From Streptomyces sp. NBC_01498 (lineage in GTDB: Bacteria > Actinomycetota > Actinomycetes > Streptomycetales > Streptomycetaceae), in assembly GCF_036327775.1 (NCBI RefSeq), contig NZ_CP109598.1, forward strand, positions 4,600,001 to 4,664,000: a DNA stretch of 64,000 bases, read 5' to 3'. Each line of letters begins with the position of its first letter. Position 1 is the stretch's first letter. Positions 1 through 12,379 of the stretch are shown here, piece by piece. A program made the translations under genes and the position numbers. A model generated the notes under the pieces. The model saw nothing but the letters and a program-made list of their open reading frames with translations, had not been told where the DNA came from and did not search any database.

Positions 1-2205
<2,205 letters not shown>

Positions 2206-2284
2206 CAGTTGCTCGCGTCCACTGTGTTAGTTCTGAGACAACGAATGACTGTGTTTTCGCCCGGTTGTTCAACAGTTTCATAGT

Positions 2285-2403
2285 GTTTCGGTGGTCATTG
2301 CGTTAGGGAAACGCCCGGTTACATTCCGAACCCGGAAGCTAAGCCTTTCAGCGCCGATGGTACTGCAGGGGGGACCCTGTGGGAGAGTAGGACGCCGCCG
2401 AAC
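2285..2403 (+). rRNA. 5S ribosomal RNA
   Basis: It starts about 80 nt after the 23S end with 'gtttcggtggtcattgcg' and ends near 'ggacgccgccgaac', with the expected length of about 119 nt and the conserved internal 'ccgaacccggaagctaag' element. Order and spacing are those of a normal 23S-5S tail of a bacterial rRNA operon. No tRNA gene is seen in the spacer or behind the 5S. The ends are accurate to a few bases. Confidence 0.97.
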
Positions 2404-2412
2404 AATCATTCT

Positions 2413-2447
2413 GCCTCAACCCCCGGCCCATGGCCGGGGGTTGAGGC
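2413..2447. terminator. rRNA operon terminator hairpin
   Basis: A perfect 16-bp inverted repeat (2413-2428 with 2432-2447) with a 3-nt loop lies 10 nt after the 5S. It is followed by a short T-containing tract. It would end the rRNA operon and, read the other way, lies about 70 bp beyond the stop codon of the leftward DUF58 gene. Confidence 0.93.
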
Positions 2448-2519
2448 ATTTCTGCGTCCAAAACCTTTCTGTGGGCAGGACGGGGCTTTACCTCCTACAT
2501 CCCTCCGGCCCACATCCGT

Positions 2520-3830
2520 TCAGAGGCGCCCTGCTGCCTTCAGTGCCAAATAGGCATCCGCCAGGGCCGGAGCGAGTGAGTCAGGAAGCGCATCGACCAC
2601 CGTGACGCCCTGGCGTTGGAGTTTCTCCGACGTACGGCGTCGTTGGGACTGGGCCTGGGAGCCGGCGGCGGCCTCGTAGACCGCGTCCACCGAGCCACGC
2701 GCCGCGCTCATCCCTCGGACATGCGGGTCGGCCACCGAGGCGACGAGAACTGTGTGTCGCTTCGTGAGTTGAGCGAGAACGGGGAGGAGCCCTTCCTCCA
2801 CCGGAGCTGTTTCGAGAGTGGTCAGCAGCACGACGAGAGAACGGCGTGGGGCGCTTCTGAGGACGTTGGCGATGAGGCCGCGTGCATCTGTTTCCACCAG
2901 TTCGGGCTCCACCGTGGAGAGGGCGTGCACCATCGCGGGGAGCACGTCGCTCGCCGATCGTCCTCGGACCTGGGTGCGGATCTGGCGGTCGTAGGCGAGC
3001 AGGTCGACTCGGTCCCCTGCGCGAGTGGCAAGGGCGGTGAGAAGCAGAGCCGCGTCCAGAGACGCATCGAGGCGTGGCACATCACCCACACGGCCCGCCG
3101 AGGTGCGACCTGTGTCGAGGACGATCAGGATGTGCCGGTCCCGCTCGGGCCGCCAGGTGCGGATCGCCACCGCCGACTGCCGTGCGGTGGCACGCCAGTC
3201 GATGGACCTCGTGTCATCTCCCGGTACGTACGGTCGAAGGCTGTCGAATTCGGTGCCCTCACCGCGAGTGAGCACGCTGGTCCGGCCGTCGAGCTCTCGC
3301 AGACGGGCGAGCCGGGACGGCAGGTGCTTGCGGCTGGTGAACGGCGGGAGGACCCGCACCGTCCAGGGCACGTCGTGACTTCCCTGGCGCGCGGCCAGCC
3401 CAAGAGGGCCGAAGGAGCGCACGGTTACTCGCTCTGTTCGCCTGTCGCCCCGGCGTGTTGGGCGGAGAAAGGTGGAGAGGCGGCGCCGTTCACCGGCGGG
3501 GACGGTCAACGCGTGACGGGAAGCGGACTGCTCGGTGCCCGCCGGCCAACTGCTCGGCGGCCAGGCGTCGCGGACGTGGGCACGCAAGGTGCGGCGCGCG
3601 GGGTTGACGACCGTGAGCTGGACCTCGGCCTTTTCGCCGAGCCGAACTGACGTATCACCACTTCGGGTGAACTGGAGCCCTCGCACTGGCGCGGCCAGGC
3701 AGTAGTCGCACAGAATTGCGAGCGAGAGGGGCGCGTTGACCGCCAGCATTCCCGTCCAACTGGGGGCGAGAAGACCGACGGGAAGCGATCCGAGAGCGGC
3801 GAGAAGTGCCGCTCGTCCGGTGAGGGCCAT
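2520..3830 (-). CDS. DUF58 domain-containing membrane protein
   Basis: A 436-residue protein. Two hydrophobic stretches sit at the N-terminus (about residues 5-50), followed by a beta-rich region and the DUF58 signature 'YVPGDDTRSIDWRATAR' in the middle, leading into a von Willebrand A-like fold ('ILIVLDTGRTS'). DUF58 proteins are regularly encoded beside MoxR ATPases and are thought to work with them as chaperone/assembly partners at the membrane; the exact substrate is unknown. It starts 11 nt after the moxR stop and is the last gene of the five-gene leftward group, so it should be co-transcribed with moxR. Its stop codon faces the rRNA terminator. Confidence 0.93.
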   Translation of the reverse strand: MALTGRAALLAALGSLPVGLLAPSWTGMLAVNAPLSLAILCDYCLAAPVRGLQFTRSGDTSVRLGEKAEVQLTVVNPARRTLRAHVRDAWPPSSWPAGTEQSASRHALTVPAGERRRLSTFLRPTRRGDRRTERVTVRSFGPLGLAARQGSHDVPWTVRVLPPFTSRKHLPSRLARLRELDGRTSVLTRGEGTEFDSLRPYVPGDDTRSIDWRATARQSAVAIRTWRPERDRHILIVLDTGRTSAGRVGDVPRLDASLDAALLLTALATRAGDRVDLLAYDRQIRTQVRGRSASDVLPAMVHALSTVEPELVETDARGLIANVLRSAPRRSLVVLLTTLETAPVEEGLLPVLAQLTKRHTVLVASVADPHVRGMSAARGSVDAVYEAAAGSQAQSQRRRTSEKLQRQGVTVVDALPDSLAPALADAYLALKAAGRL

Positions 3831-3841
3831 GGTTCATCGCC

Positions 3842-4821
<980 letters not shown>

Positions 4822-4825
<4 letters not shown>

Positions 4826-6093
4826 GAGGTGCGTACCTCTCTTTCGAGGGCGTCGAGTTGGTCCGTCAGGCGGATGAGAGCGGCATCGTCGGCCGGCGCC
4901 GGGCCGAAGAGCAGCGTGCGGGGATCCCGCGAGGGGTCGGGGAGTCGAGCGGAAACAGCGGCGACGAGAGTCTCCGGAAAGTGGGCCTCGGACGGCGGGA
5001 CACCGAGAAGGGAGGCGAGGCGGGTACGGGTCTCCGATCGGAGCACCGAGGCGGCGCGGTCGCGGGCGTTGGCCTTGCGATAGAGGCGGGCACGGCCCTC
5101 GGTGGCTTCGGAGGCGCGGATGGTGACGGGGAGCTGTTCCTCGACGACGGGGCCGAGCCGACGGGCGCGCCAGACAGCGGCGAGTACGGCGGCGAGGGCG
5201 AGCTGGACAGTGGCCCAGAGCCAGCCGGAGGGGATCAGGTCGAGGAAGCTCGTCTCGCTCTCTTCTCCGTCCCGGCCCTCGTCGCCGTCGGAACCGCCGA
5301 TCGCGTCACCGTTGTCGCCGCCGGATGTGGTGGCGGAAGGATCACTGAGCGAGGGGAGGTACCAGACGACATGAGGCCGGGAACCGAGGAGTTGGAGGGC
5401 CAGCGAGGCGTTGCCCTGGTGGGCGAGGCGCTCGTTGTGAAGGAGATCGGGGGAGCCGAGCAGAACGGTGTCGCCTCCGGCTCCGGTGTCGACCTTGAGC
5501 AGGTGTGCCAGGCCGTCGGTGGGGTAGCAGGCGTCGCTGTCCGCGGAAGGGGCTGTGTAGCGCTCACCGCCGATGTCGACGGCGCCCGCGTCGTTGGCGG
5601 CGGGCAGGGAGCACCGGGGTTCGCGTGCGGTCGTCGGTGCCGGTGTCGACACCGTGACGCCGGGGGCCAGGACGCCGGCGGAGGGCGGTCCTGCGGAGAG
5701 CAGGACCGTGCGGCCACCGGAGAGTTCGGTCGCTCTGCGCAGGGCGTGCTGCTGGTGGAAGGTCAGCAGATCGGGGGAGACGACGACCAGAGTGGTGTCG
5801 GGACCGGTTCCTTCGGTTGCCTCGGCGAGCGTGGTGACGACGCGGGTCGGGATGCCACGGTCCTTGAGGAGTTCGGCGACGGCCCGGCTGCCCTGCGGAT
5901 CAGTGGAGCGGGGGTCGAGGCGGCCGTGCTGGTCGTCGGAGCGTACGGCGGCCAGGGCGATCCCGGCCACGAGCAGGACCGCGAGGGCGGCCAGCAGTCC
6001 TCTGACCCGGTTCCAGACCTGCTGGGCGCTGGGCGACATCGAGGTGGGGCTGGTCGTCGTGCGGTGTGGGGGCGTCGTGGTGGTGCCGGTCAT
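4822..6093 (-). CDS. DUF4350 domain-containing membrane protein
   Basis: A 423-residue protein when started at the ATG at 6093, which overlaps the stop of the preceding DUF4129 gene (ATGA). The longer open frame upstream of that ATG is out of step with the real neighbours. A low-complexity Thr/Ser/Pro head precedes a transmembrane helix ('GLLAALAVLLVAGIALAAV'). Next comes the DUF4350 region with a Rossmann-like pattern ('STDPQGSRAVAELLKDRGI', 'DTTLVVVSPDLL'), then an acidic linker and a second helix ('SGWLWATVQLALAAVLAAVW'). The C-terminal tail is cytoplasmic. The function is unknown; its place between DUF4129 and MoxR suggests a membrane subunit of the same MoxR-DUF58 assembly. Confidence 0.92.
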
Positions 6094-6779
6094 TCGGCGG
6101 CTCCCCGGATGACGTCGCTCAACTGGGGTTTGCTGTTCTCCAGGCCGAGGTCCAGGTCGCGCACCCGCAGGTATGTCTGGCGGTTCGCGGAGCGTCCTCC
6201 GTATGTGACGTCGTCGAAGGCTCTGGCGGCGGCGCGCAGGGCGGTCGCGTGGTCGGGGAGGGCGCGGCCCGCGTCGGCTGCGGCCTCGTCGGCGGTGCGG
6301 CCGGGGCGGGGGTCGAGGATCGTGCGCTCCTCCAGCGAGCGGACGACGGCGCGCATCCGTTCCTGGACGGCTTGGTTCCATCGTTCCGCCGTCGCGTGTT
6401 CCTCCGCGTCGGCGCGGTGTTCGGCCGCGCCGCGTGGGCCGGATTCGAAGAGGACGTCCTTGCGGCCGGTGGCGCGCCCGGGGCTGCCGAGGCGCCACCA
6501 CAGGGCAGCGGCGAGCGCTGTGACGATCACCCCGATGACGGTGAGGCCGACGGGACTTGCCACGCCGGAGCCGGCCACGGAGTTGAAGAGGTCTCCGATC
6601 CACTCCCAGAGGCGGTCCATCGCGCGCTGGAGGAGATTCGGGTCGTTCTCGTGGTACATCGGCTTGGACAGTTCGTCCTCGGCGGCCTCGCGGGCGGGGA
6701 CACGCGACGTGTCCACCGGTATCTCGTCGCTGACGCGCGTGGCAGGCCACGCCGTGGTGATGCCCCCCGTGCCGAACAC
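6090..6779 (-). CDS. DUF4129 domain-containing membrane protein
   Basis: About 229 residues if translation begins at the GTG at 6779. That start has an AGGAG box 8 nt upstream, lying inside the end of the preceding gene; a longer frame continues upstream but overlaps that gene. One central transmembrane helix is visible ('ASPVGLTVIGVIVTALAAALW'). The C-terminal part is alpha-helical and matches DUF4129: 'QERMRAVVRSLEERTILDPR', 'GRTADEAA' and 'AFDDVTYGGR'. DUF4129 is found at the C-terminus of transglutaminase-like proteins and in MoxR/DUF58 operons. It overlaps the next gene by ATGA. Confidence 0.9.
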   Translation of the reverse strand: MFGTGGITTAWPATRVSDEIPVDTSRVPAREAAEDELSKPMYHENDPNLLQRAMDRLWEWIGDLFNSVAGSGVASPVGLTVIGVIVTALAAALWWRLGSPGRATGRKDVLFESGPRGAAEHRADAEEHATAERWNQAVQERMRAVVRSLEERTILDPRPGRTADEAAADAGRALPDHATALRAAARAFDDVTYGGRSANRQTYLRVRDLDLGLENSKPQLSDVIRGAAE

Positions 6780-6783
6780 GGCA

Positions 6784-8031
6784 TCAGCTCCTGGGAGCGT
6801 CGTCGCCAGGCCGCTCGGAGCCGTAGCCCGGTACACCGGCGGCACGGGCGAGTTCGAGGTCCAGGGCCTCACGCCGGATGCGCTGGTCCACGTAGAGGAG
6901 TACCGAGACACCCGCGGACATGGGCAGCGTGATGGACGCGCTGATCACGGTGCCGATGCCCGTGATGATCAGGTAGGGCCAGCCCACATCCGTACCGGCC
7001 TCGGGGAACATGCCACTGACGCCTCCGCCGTTCACGGCGGACGCGACAAGATCGAACGGCAGGGCGATGATCATGCTGATGACGAAGGTCAGCAGCAGCG
7101 TCAGCAGCTGGACGCCGAAGATCCGCCACCACGTTCCTTTCACGAGCTTGGCGGAACGGCGGATCGCCGCCACGATCCCCTGCCTTTCGAGCATCAGGGC
7201 AGGCGAGGCGAGGCTGAGGCTGATCATGACCCAGATCGTCGCGCCGGTGGCGACCAGTCCGCCGAGCATCGCCAGCGCGCCGCCGACGGCCGAGCCGATC
7301 ACAAGGCCCGGCAGGATGCCGACGGTCATGACAGCGGCGCCTATGACGGGCAGCAGCAGCGTCAGGCCCAGCAGTTGCAGCAGCCGGGGCCGGGCTTCGG
7401 CCCAGGCGTCGGACAGCGTGACCTCGCGGCCGAGTACGGAGCGGCTGACGACGACGGTGAGCACGGCCGTGACGAAAAGCGTGCCGAGGATGGTGATGAA
7501 CAGGGCGGGCCCGAGCGCGATGAGGCTGGCCTGCAACGAGTCGACGGCCTGGTTCAGCGCTTCCGCCGGGTCGGCGTTCGGGTCTATCTCCACGGGTTCG
7601 GGCAGGAGATAGCGCTCGACGAGTATGTTGCCGACCTGCATGAACGTGGCGACGACGATCGTGAGACCGAGAACGGTGCGCCAGTGGGCGCGCAGCGTGG
7701 ACACGGCACCGTCGAGGATCTCTCCCACGGCCAGCGGGCGCAGCGGGATGACACCGGGCTTGGCGGCCGGAGGGCGTCCCCAGGCGGGTTGCTGACCGCC
7801 GCCGGGTCCGGGGCCGCCCCAAGCCGCCGTGGGGCGGGGAACCTGCGGAGCGGGGCCGGGAGTACTCGGCGGGGACCACTGTCCGGCCGGTGGCTGGGTC
7901 TTGGACCACTTCGGAGGAGTGTCCGAGGGCGTGCCGGAGTCGTCGGCGGGCGCGGCGGGCCGGGGCACGCTCGCGTCCTGGCCGTCGGACGGGGCAGATC
8001 CGGGCGAGGCCCAGCCCGGAGTGTCGTTCAC
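6784..8031 (-). CDS. Proline-rich multi-pass membrane protein (glycerophosphodiester phosphodiesterase membrane-domain type)
   Basis: A 415-residue protein when started at the GTG at 8031, which has a GAGGTG ribosome-binding site 7 nt upstream. The first ~115 residues are Pro/Gly/Gln-rich and likely cytoplasmic ('VIPLRPLAVGEILDGAVSTLR' marks the junction). The rest has about six hydrophobic helices and reads like the membrane domain seen in glycerophosphoryl diester phosphodiesterase membrane-domain or DUF7544/7847-type proteins. No catalytic phosphodiesterase residues are visible, so an enzymatic role is not supported. It is the first gene of the leftward five-gene group and diverges from mtnA across about 180 bp. 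Confidence 0.85.
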   Translation of the reverse strand: MNDTPGWASPGSAPSDGQDASVPRPAAPADDSGTPSDTPPKWSKTQPPAGQWSPPSTPGPAPQVPRPTAAWGGPGPGGGQQPAWGRPPAAKPGVIPLRPLAVGEILDGAVSTLRAHWRTVLGLTIVVATFMQVGNILVERYLLPEPVEIDPNADPAEALNQAVDSLQASLIALGPALFITILGTLFVTAVLTVVVSRSVLGREVTLSDAWAEARPRLLQLLGLTLLLPVIGAAVMTVGILPGLVIGSAVGGALAMLGGLVATGATIWVMISLSLASPALMLERQGIVAAIRRSAKLVKGTWWRIFGVQLLTLLLTFVISMIIALPFDLVASAVNGGGVSGMFPEAGTDVGWPYLIITGIGTVISASITLPMSAGVSVLLYVDQRIRREALDLELARAAGVPGYGSERPGDDAPRS

Positions 8032-8214
8032 GGTCGTCCACCTCGTGGATTGGTTGCGGAGGCAGGCTCGGGGAGCCGGCGCTTCAACGGTGCCCGTCTG
8101 CCCAGGAGAGCGGGAGGCTGGCAGCCATCGTGCCACGCGGGGCCCGCCGGCGGGCGGGGTGCTCCCGCTCCTTCTCGCCTTCATAGTCCGCGCGGTAGCG
8201 GGCAGACTGGGCGG

Positions 8215-9363
8215 ATGACCGATCAGTACGCACCATCCCCGATCGCCGCCGAGCCGTCCATGTCCCCGGCACTGCGCTGGGACGAGCTGCCGGAGGGGCC
8301 CGTACTGGTCCTCCTCGACCAGACGAGACTGCCGGTCGAGGAGGCGGAGCTGGTCTGTACCGACGTGCCGGCGCTGGTTCAGTCGATACGGACGCTCGCC
8401 GTGCGCGGGGCACCGCTCCTGGGGATCGCCGGGGCCTACGGCGTCGCCCTCGCCGCGACACGCGGTTACGACGTGGACGAGGCGGCAGCGCTGCTGGAGA
8501 GCGCGCGGCCCACCGCCGTGAACCTCGGATACGGGGTACGGCGCGCGCTGGAGGTGCACCGGGCGGCGATCGCCGGGGGCGCCGATCAGGAGCGGGCGGC
8601 GGCGGCCACACTGGCGGAGGCCAGGAACCTGCATCGCGAGGACGCCGTCGCCAGCGCCCGGATGGCGGCATCCGGCTTGGCGCTTCTCGACGAGTTGCTG
8701 CCCGGCGGCGGGCACCGCATCCTGACCCACTGCAACACCGGGGCCCTGGTCTCGGGCGGCGAGGGAACCGCGTTCGCCGTCGCCCTCGCGGCGCACCGGG
8801 TGGGGCGGCTCCGGCGGCTGTGGGTGGACGAGACCCGTCCGCTGCTCCAGGGAGCACGGCTGACGGCGTACGAGGCGGCGCGCAACGGGCTCGCGTACAC
8901 CCTGCTCACGGACAACGCGGCGGGTTCGCTGTTCGCGGCGGGCGAGGTGGACGCCGTGCTCATCGGGGCGGACCGGATCGCCGCCGACGGCTCGGTCGCG
9001 AACAAGGTGGGCAGCTATCCGCTGGCGGTGCTGGCGAAGTACCACCATGTGCCGTTCGTCGTGGTCGCGCCGACCACGACGCTGGACCTGGAGACCCCGG
9101 ACGGCGCGTCGATCGAGGTGGAGCAGCGGCCGGGGCAGGAGGTGACCGAGCTGACAGCTCCGCAGGCGGCCGGGGCCGGGGTGCAGATCGGCGGCGGGAT
9201 GGCGGTCGCGCCGCTGGGGACGCAGGCGTACAACCCGGCCTTCGACGTGACACCTCCGGAGCTGGTGACGGCGCTGGTCACCGAATACGGGGCGTTGTCG
9301 CCGGTGACCCGGGACGGGATCGCCGGGCTGTGCGCACGGGCTCGTGCGGAGGTGGGCGGCTGA
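8215..9363 (+). CDS. mtnA: S-methyl-5-thioribose-1-phosphate isomerase
   Basis: A 382-residue enzyme of the methionine salvage pathway, converting methylthioribose-1-phosphate to methylthioribulose-1-phosphate in the cytoplasm. Signature motifs are 'RGAPLLGIAGAYG' (64-76), the catalytic cysteine in 'THCNTGALVSGGEGTA' (C173), 'DETRPLLQGARLTA' (205-218) and the catalytic aspartate in 'GADRIAADGSVANKVG' (D253). It is close to the family's usual length. The ATG at 8215 is chosen because the much longer upstream frame is only antisense to the membrane-protein genes. No clear ribosome-binding site precedes it, and a CAGACT hexamer 6 nt upstream fits a leaderless transcript. Other salvage genes are not adjacent. 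Confidence 0.96.
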   Translation: MTDQYAPSPIAAEPSMSPALRWDELPEGPVLVLLDQTRLPVEEAELVCTDVPALVQSIRTLAVRGAPLLGIAGAYGVALAATRGYDVDEAAALLESARPTAVNLGYGVRRALEVHRAAIAGGADQERAAAATLAEARNLHREDAVASARMAASGLALLDELLPGGGHRILTHCNTGALVSGGEGTAFAVALAAHRVGRLRRLWVDETRPLLQGARLTAYEAARNGLAYTLLTDNAAGSLFAAGEVDAVLIGADRIAADGSVANKVGSYPLAVLAKYHHVPFVVVAPTTTLDLETPDGASIEVEQRPGQEVTELTAPQAAGAGVQIGGGMAVAPLGTQAYNPAFDVTPPELVTALVTEYGALSPVTRDGIAGLCARARAEVGG

Positions 9364-9609
9364 CGGGCCGGGGGACCGGAGATGGCCCGGGAACAAGGGG
9401 AATGGCTCCGTCGGGGTTGGCCGGGCGGGCGGCTCGCTATGGTTCCTGTCGAAGGACCAGGTCATCGAGACAGGGTGTGCCGTCTGTGGTTGACATCGAC
9501 AGCAGCGGGCCACGACGGTCCACGGAGGACACATGTCCACGTCGTCCCAGGTCGGTGAGCTGGATCACGCAAGTCTACGTATCGGAAATGAAAATGGGAT
9601 GATGTCGAT

Positions 9610-10287
9610 ATGAAGGGACGTGTCCTTGTCGTCGATGACGACACCGCACTGGCCGAGATGCTCGGCATCGTGCTGCGAGGCGAAGGGTTCGAGCCGTCGT
9701 TCGTCGCGGACGGTGACAAGGCCCTCGCCGCTTTCCGTGAGGCCAAGCCCGATCTGGTGCTGCTGGACCTGATGCTGCCCGGCCGCGACGGAATCGAGGT
9801 GTGCCGGCTCATCAGGGCCGAGTCCGGCGTGCCGATCGTCATGCTGACGGCCAAGAGCGACACGGTCGACGTGGTAGTGGGGCTCGAATCGGGCGCGGAC
9901 GACTACATCGTCAAGCCGTTCAAGCCCAAGGAGCTGGTCGCCAGGATCAGGGCACGGCTGCGCAGGTCGGAGGAGCCCGCGCCCGAGCAGTTGACCATCG
10001 GTGACCTGGTCATCGACGTGGCGGGCCACTCGGTGAAGCGGGAGGGGCAGTCCATCGCCCTCACTCCGCTGGAGTTCGATCTCCTTGTCGCGCTGGCCCG
10101 CAAGCCGTGGCAGGTCTTCACCCGTGAGGTGCTCCTGGAGCAGGTGTGGGGCTACCGTCACGCGGCGGACACCCGACTGGTCAATGTGCATGTGCAGCGG
10201 CTCCGTTCCAAGGTCGAGAAGGACCCGGAGCGCCCGGAGATCGTCGTGACCGTGCGCGGTGTCGGCTACAAGGCCGGACCGAGCTGA
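9610..10287 (+). CDS. mtrA: Response regulator MtrA (OmpR/PhoB family)
   Basis: A 225-residue two-component regulator. The receiver domain (1-~115) has the acidic pocket D9-D10-D11, the phospho-acceptor D53 in 'LVLLDLMLPG' and the conserved lysine in 'DYIVKPFKPKE'. A winged-helix trans_reg_C domain (~125-222) ends in 'VVTVRGVGYKAGPS'. MtrA controls cell-wall, division and developmental genes in actinobacteria. mtrB starts 1 nt after its stop and lpqB overlaps mtrB, giving the classical mtrA-mtrB-lpqB operon. The near-verbatim match to remembered Streptomyces MtrA leaves little doubt. About 250 bp of apparently non-coding sequence precede it. Confidence 0.98.
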   Translation: MKGRVLVVDDDTALAEMLGIVLRGEGFEPSFVADGDKALAAFREAKPDLVLLDLMLPGRDGIEVCRLIRAESGVPIVMLTAKSDTVDVVVGLESGADDYIVKPFKPKELVARIRARLRRSEEPAPEQLTIGDLVIDVAGHSVKREGQSIALTPLEFDLLVALARKPWQVFTREVLLEQVWGYRHAADTRLVNVHVQRLRSKVEKDPERPEIVVTVRGVGYKAGPS

Positions 10288-10288
10288 G

Positions 10289-12379
10289 ATGTCCAGCGGC
10301 AACACCGCCCCGAAGCCCGGGGCGCCGGGAGTCCGTGGGGGGCGCACCGCCGGCGGGGGCCGTGGGGCCGCTCTCCTGCGCAGGCTCCGCCACCCCGGCC
10401 GGCTGATCCAGGACGGGGCGGCGGGGAGCCCCGTGCTGCGGCTCGTCGTGCGCTGGCTGCGGCGTCCGGTGCTGCCCGCCGTGCGGCTGTGGCGGCGGAA
10501 CATCCAGCTCAGGGTGGTCACCACCACCCTGCTGATGTCGCTGGGTGTGGTGTTGCTGCTGGGTTTCGTGGTGATTGGCCAGGTCCGCAACGGCCTGCTC
10601 GACGCCAAGGAGAAGGCGGCCCAGAGCCAGGCGGCCGGTGGTTTCACCGTCGCCAAGGAGAAGGCCGACGCGCCGGTCGAGCCGGGCCGGCAGGGGGACG
10701 GCGGGGCGGACGGCAGGTCGAGCCGTAATTCCGTCAACTGGCGCTCCGACCTGGTCGTACAGCTCGCCAGTGGGGGACAGAGCGCGTTCAACGTGGTGGC
10801 GCTGAGCGCCGACGGGAACGGCGCGGGGTCCAGCAGTCGTTTCCCGCGCGCGTCCGGCGGGGTGGACCACATCACGAGCGTTCCGGCGGATCTGCGGTCG
10901 GAGGTCGCCACCGGCACGGGGACGTTCCAGAAGTACACCCTGATCCAGTACACGGACGGACGGGAGTCCGAGTCCGGGCTGGTGATCGGCAAGCGGCTGA
11001 CCGATGTCGACGGCAATTCCTACGAGCTGTACTACCTGTTCCCGCTGACCCAGGAGGAGCAGTCGCTCAACCTGGTGAAGGGAACGCTGGCCACGGCGGG
11101 GCTGTTCGTCGTCGTGCTGCTCGGGGCCATCGCCTGGCTGGTCGTACGGCAGGTGGTGACCCCCGTACGGATGGCCGCGGGGATCGCCGAACGGCTCTCC
11201 ACGGGCCGGCTCCAGGAGCGCATGAAGGTCACCGGCGAGGACGACATCGCCCGGCTCGGCGAAGCCTTCAACAAGATGGCCCAGAGCCTCCACGTCAAGA
11301 TCCAGCAGCTGGAGGAGCTCTCCAGGATGCAGCGCCGCTTCGTGTCGGACGTCTCGCACGAGCTGCGTACTCCGCTGACCACCGTGCGGATGGCCGCCGA
11401 CGTCATCCACGAGGCCCGTGCCGACTTCGATCCGGTGACCGCGCGCTCGGCGGAACTGCTCGGTGACCAGCTCGACCGTTTCGAGTCGCTGCTCTCGGAC
11501 CTGCTGGAGATCAGCCGGTTCGACGCCGGTGCCGCCGCGCTGGAGGCGGAGCCGATAGACCTGCGCGTGGTCGTACGCCGGGTGATCGGCGGAGCCGAAC
11601 CGCTCGCCGAGCGGAAGGGCACCCGGATCCGCGTCCTGGGGGACGAGCAGCCCGTGGTGGCCGAGGCCGATGCCCGCCGGGTGGAGCGGGTGCTGCGCAA
11701 TCTCGTCGTCAACGCCGTCGAGCACGGTGAGGGCCGGGACGTGGTCGTACGGATGGCGGTGGCGGGCGGCGCGGTCGCCGTGGCCGTACGGGACTACGGA
11801 GTGGGCCTCAAGCCCGGCGAGGCGACACGGGTCTTCAACCGCTTCTGGCGGGCGGATCCCGCGCGGGCCCGCACCACCGGCGGTACGGGCCTCGGCCTGT
11901 CCATCGCCGTCGAGGACGCGCGGCTGCACGGCGGCTGGCTCCAGGCGTGGGGCGAGCCGGGGGGCGGGTCGCAGTTCCGGCTGACCCTGCCGCGTACCGC
12001 CGACGAGTCGTTGCGGGGCTCGCCCATACCGCTGGAGCCGGAGGATTCACGGCGCGGCCGGCAGCGGATCGCCGAGGGCGCTCCGAAGGAGGGCGCGCAC
12101 CGGCTGGCGAGCGTGCCGTCCCAGTCGGCGCCGGGCCCGTCGCTTCCGGTGCCGCCGCGCGCGTCGGTGCCCCCGCCCTCCGGCGCGGTCGATCCGGCGG
12201 CTCTGCCGGGCAACGGCGCCCGGGTGGTGCCGCGTTCCGCGGACCCGGCGGACCGGGAACCGGGATCGGCGACGACGCCTACACCGACGACGCCGTCGTC
12301 ACCGCCGTCGTCATCCGTCTCCGCAGCCGGGTCCCCGGCTCGGGCGGCCGAGCGGGAGGACACAACTCGTGGGCGCTGA
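10289..12379 (+). CDS. mtrB: Sensor histidine kinase MtrB
   Basis: A 696-residue membrane kinase partnering MtrA. Residues 1-70 are a basic cytoplasmic head. TM1 is at about 75-98, followed by a ~165-residue extracytoplasmic sensor region and TM2 at about 266-287. HAMP comes next, then HisKA with H357 in 'SDVSHELRTPLTTVRM', and the HATPase domain with N box 'NLVVNAVEHG', 'DYGVGL' and 'GGTGLGLSI'. The last ~130 residues are Pro/Ser-rich and disordered, longer than in mycobacteria but usual for Streptomyces. The ATG at 10289 lies directly behind the mtrA stop. The last 11 nt overlap lpqB. Confidence 0.97.
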   Translation: MSSGNTAPKPGAPGVRGGRTAGGGRGAALLRRLRHPGRLIQDGAAGSPVLRLVVRWLRRPVLPAVRLWRRNIQLRVVTTTLLMSLGVVLLLGFVVIGQVRNGLLDAKEKAAQSQAAGGFTVAKEKADAPVEPGRQGDGGADGRSSRNSVNWRSDLVVQLASGGQSAFNVVALSADGNGAGSSSRFPRASGGVDHITSVPADLRSEVATGTGTFQKYTLIQYTDGRESESGLVIGKRLTDVDGNSYELYYLFPLTQEEQSLNLVKGTLATAGLFVVVLLGAIAWLVVRQVVTPVRMAAGIAERLSTGRLQERMKVTGEDDIARLGEAFNKMAQSLHVKIQQLEELSRMQRRFVSDVSHELRTPLTTVRMAADVIHEARADFDPVTARSAELLGDQLDRFESLLSDLLEISRFDAGAAALEAEPIDLRVVVRRVIGGAEPLAERKGTRIRVLGDEQPVVAEADARRVERVLRNLVVNAVEHGEGRDVVVRMAVAGGAVAVAVRDYGVGLKPGEATRVFNRFWRADPARARTTGGTGLGLSIAVEDARLHGGWLQAWGEPGGGSQFRLTLPRTADESLRGSPIPLEPEDSRRGRQRIAEGAPKEGAHRLASVPSQSAPGPSLPVPPRASVPPPSGAVDPAALPGNGARVVPRSADPADREPGSATTPTPTTPSSPPSSSVSAAGSPARAAEREDTTRGR

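Noticed and set aside
4858..9363. 1501-codon plus-strand frame ending in mtnA
   Set aside because: Only 8215-9363 matches a family. The part before it is antisense to four well-supported membrane-protein genes and is open because of high GC.
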